Source: Strigops habroptila (Eukaryota; Chordata; Aves; Psittaciformes; Psittacidae). Taken from it: a DNA stretch of 64,000 nt. The notes under the pieces were generated by a model. The model was not told the origin of the DNA and ran no database searches. It saw nothing but the letters and a program-made list of their open reading frames with translations. The stretch spans positions 23,198,744 through 23,262,743 of the forward strand of contig NC_044288.2 in the NCBI RefSeq assembly GCF_004027225.2. The letters run 5' to 3'. A program made the position numbers and the translations under genes. Shown in pieces: positions 62,701 to 64,000 of the stretch (positions are counted from its first letter, which is position 1; every line of letters begins with the position of its first letter).

Positions 62701-64000
62701 TTACCAGCAATTTGTTCGTCTCTTCAAATGAGACCTGAGCCCAATTACTGGAAAGCCTGCCAGGTTCAAAGCACTCCGGAGCTTTTCTCTCCTTCCCTCC
62801 GCAGCAGCAACTTCCTCCCAGGGCAGATGCTCCAGCTGCAAACCCGTTTGGCCACAGCACTGGGGCAGAGCAGAAACCCCAAGCCCACTCCACTGAAACC
62901 AGTCAGGCGTTTTCCAAACCCTGGGAAAAGGCAGTCATTCAGCCCTAGGGTTTACAGTGCTGGTTTTAAAGCACGTGCCCATCATCTCCAAGGTGACATC
63001 TCCGGCTCTGCTGCTCGATCCCAGCCCAGCTGGGACCTCCATAAAAACAGAAGCAAAAGCACAATACATGGGAAACCCAAGTGATACTCAGGAAAACACC
63101 GCTGTCAGAAGGAGACAGAAGATCAGAGACCAATCTCCCCATAAAAGAAATAAACATCTGCAGTGGCAGCACCGCAGCAGTGATCCGATGTTTACCCTAG
63201 TAGCTCCTTTCATCCCAGTCCCCTGGCTTCGTCCAAGGAACACACGGATCCCTGCTCCCACTGCAGAAAAGCAACTCCCTCTAGGGTAAAACATGGCAAC
63301 TGCCGAGCAGCACACACGAGTTCAGGGCAGGATTTCCAAAACACCTTTTTCCATTGCATCTGCAATGAAAAGAGAGATGTGGCTAAACAACTGTCTCCTT
63401 GGATAGTAGCTCCCAAGCACTGATCTGATGTGAAAGGTGGCTTCTCCAAAAGCACAGAGCTGCATGGAGACCCTATTGAATTATCTTGTGCCACATTTCC
63501 TCTCTAGTTTCCTCTCTGGAAACCTTTTACTAAGCTCCAAATGGTCCCACTCCTGCTTATTCTGGCAGGATAACATCTAGTGACCCTACATGGGAATGGT
63601 GCCAAGGAGAAAGGGACCTCGTCAGGTGTCACTGCTCACTCATCCCATGATTTGGCAGCCTCTGCACAGTGCTGGGATATAAGAAAATGGTTGTGACCAA
63701 GGACAGGGAAGTTAATCCATGTAACAGTAACTGGATGCCAATCAGGGGATTTACTGAAATTGCAGGAGTCATTCCACTGGGAATGTTTGTGCTGCCAATA
63801 CCTCACTTCTGCTTGGTGTTCATTCCCTCTAGTCTGACTCCAGTTTTTTCATGCTTGCTTCTAGGACTGCCTGACAGTAGCAGATTGAGACCCAAAATAC
63901 CTCCCATGGCTTGCATCCTCCCCTCCTACATTTCAAGTTCTTCTTCTCCATCATTCAACTGAGCATCTTCTTTACTCCCACCATCTCCAGCAGCACCACT

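Larger units (their letters stand above)
51824..64000 (-). other. FGF18: Upstream FGF18 intron, incomplete at the window edge
   Basis: The acceptor side (CT-rich tract then AG at 51825-51824) is in the window, the donor side is not. I looked for a short exon encoding the hydrophobic signal-peptide stretch expected to end in a valine-glutamine type codon pair before a GT, and for a start region beginning Met-Tyr, and found neither. No CpG island that would mark the promoter is present either. The stretch holds a 24-bp perfect palindrome at 54332-54355, a CT-rich microsatellite at 59661-59702, and a 220-codon chance frame at 62231-62893. Confidence 0.8.

Noticed and set aside
62231..62893. 220-codon minus-strand frame with a good donor-like GTAAGT at about 62698-62703
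   Set aside because: I considered an alternative first exon of FGF18, but the residues before the donor do not resemble a signal peptide and the reading is unlike any FGF. It needs transcript evidence.
1..64000. CRISPR arrays, tRNA or rRNA genes, bacterial or phage operons
   Set aside because: No regularly spaced repeats, no cloverleaf that I could support, and no compact gene layout; the window is a vertebrate intronic and intergenic region.

Overview
This window is vertebrate nuclear DNA, most likely from a bird. It holds most of one protein-coding gene, fibroblast growth factor 18 (FGF18), on the minus strand. Three coding exons separated by very large introns join in frame into 184 residues of a typical FGF18. 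The avian guess rests on several old CR1 LINE fragments with bird-type 3' ends, the lack of any recognisable Alu or L1, and the FGF18 protein being close to, but not the same as, the mammalian one. Another sauropsid cannot be excluded from sequence alone.

Layout, left to right on the plus strand. Positions 1-7745 are sequence downstream of FGF18, with no supported gene; the main feature there is a pair of nearly identical ~320-bp direct repeats, one of them flanked by a 16-bp direct duplication. Positions 7746-8528 are the probable FGF18 3' UTR. Last coding exon: 8529-8795. Intron of 17.6 kb: 8796-26350. Coding exon: 26351-26457. Intron of 25.2 kb: 26458-51642. Coding exon: 51643-51823. From 51824 to the end is an upstream intron whose other side lies outside the window, because the exon(s) for the first ~23 residues (start codon and most of the signal peptide) were not found.

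The introns hold CR1 fragments in both orientations, simple repeats, a few possible ancient amniote repeats, and several blocks that look like conserved regulatory DNA. The best block is a CpG-richer stretch at about 36890-37520 with a tail-to-tail pair of TCF/LEF-type motifs. FGF18 is a known Wnt/beta-catenin and RUNX2 target in bone and cartilage, so such a block is a reasonable enhancer candidate, but this is inference. The block sits between two CR1 fragments in opposite orientation.

There is no sign of a bacterial, phage, CRISPR or other mobile defence system. Almost all longer open reading frames are chance frames in introns or pieces of CR1. The interest here is regulatory and evolutionary.
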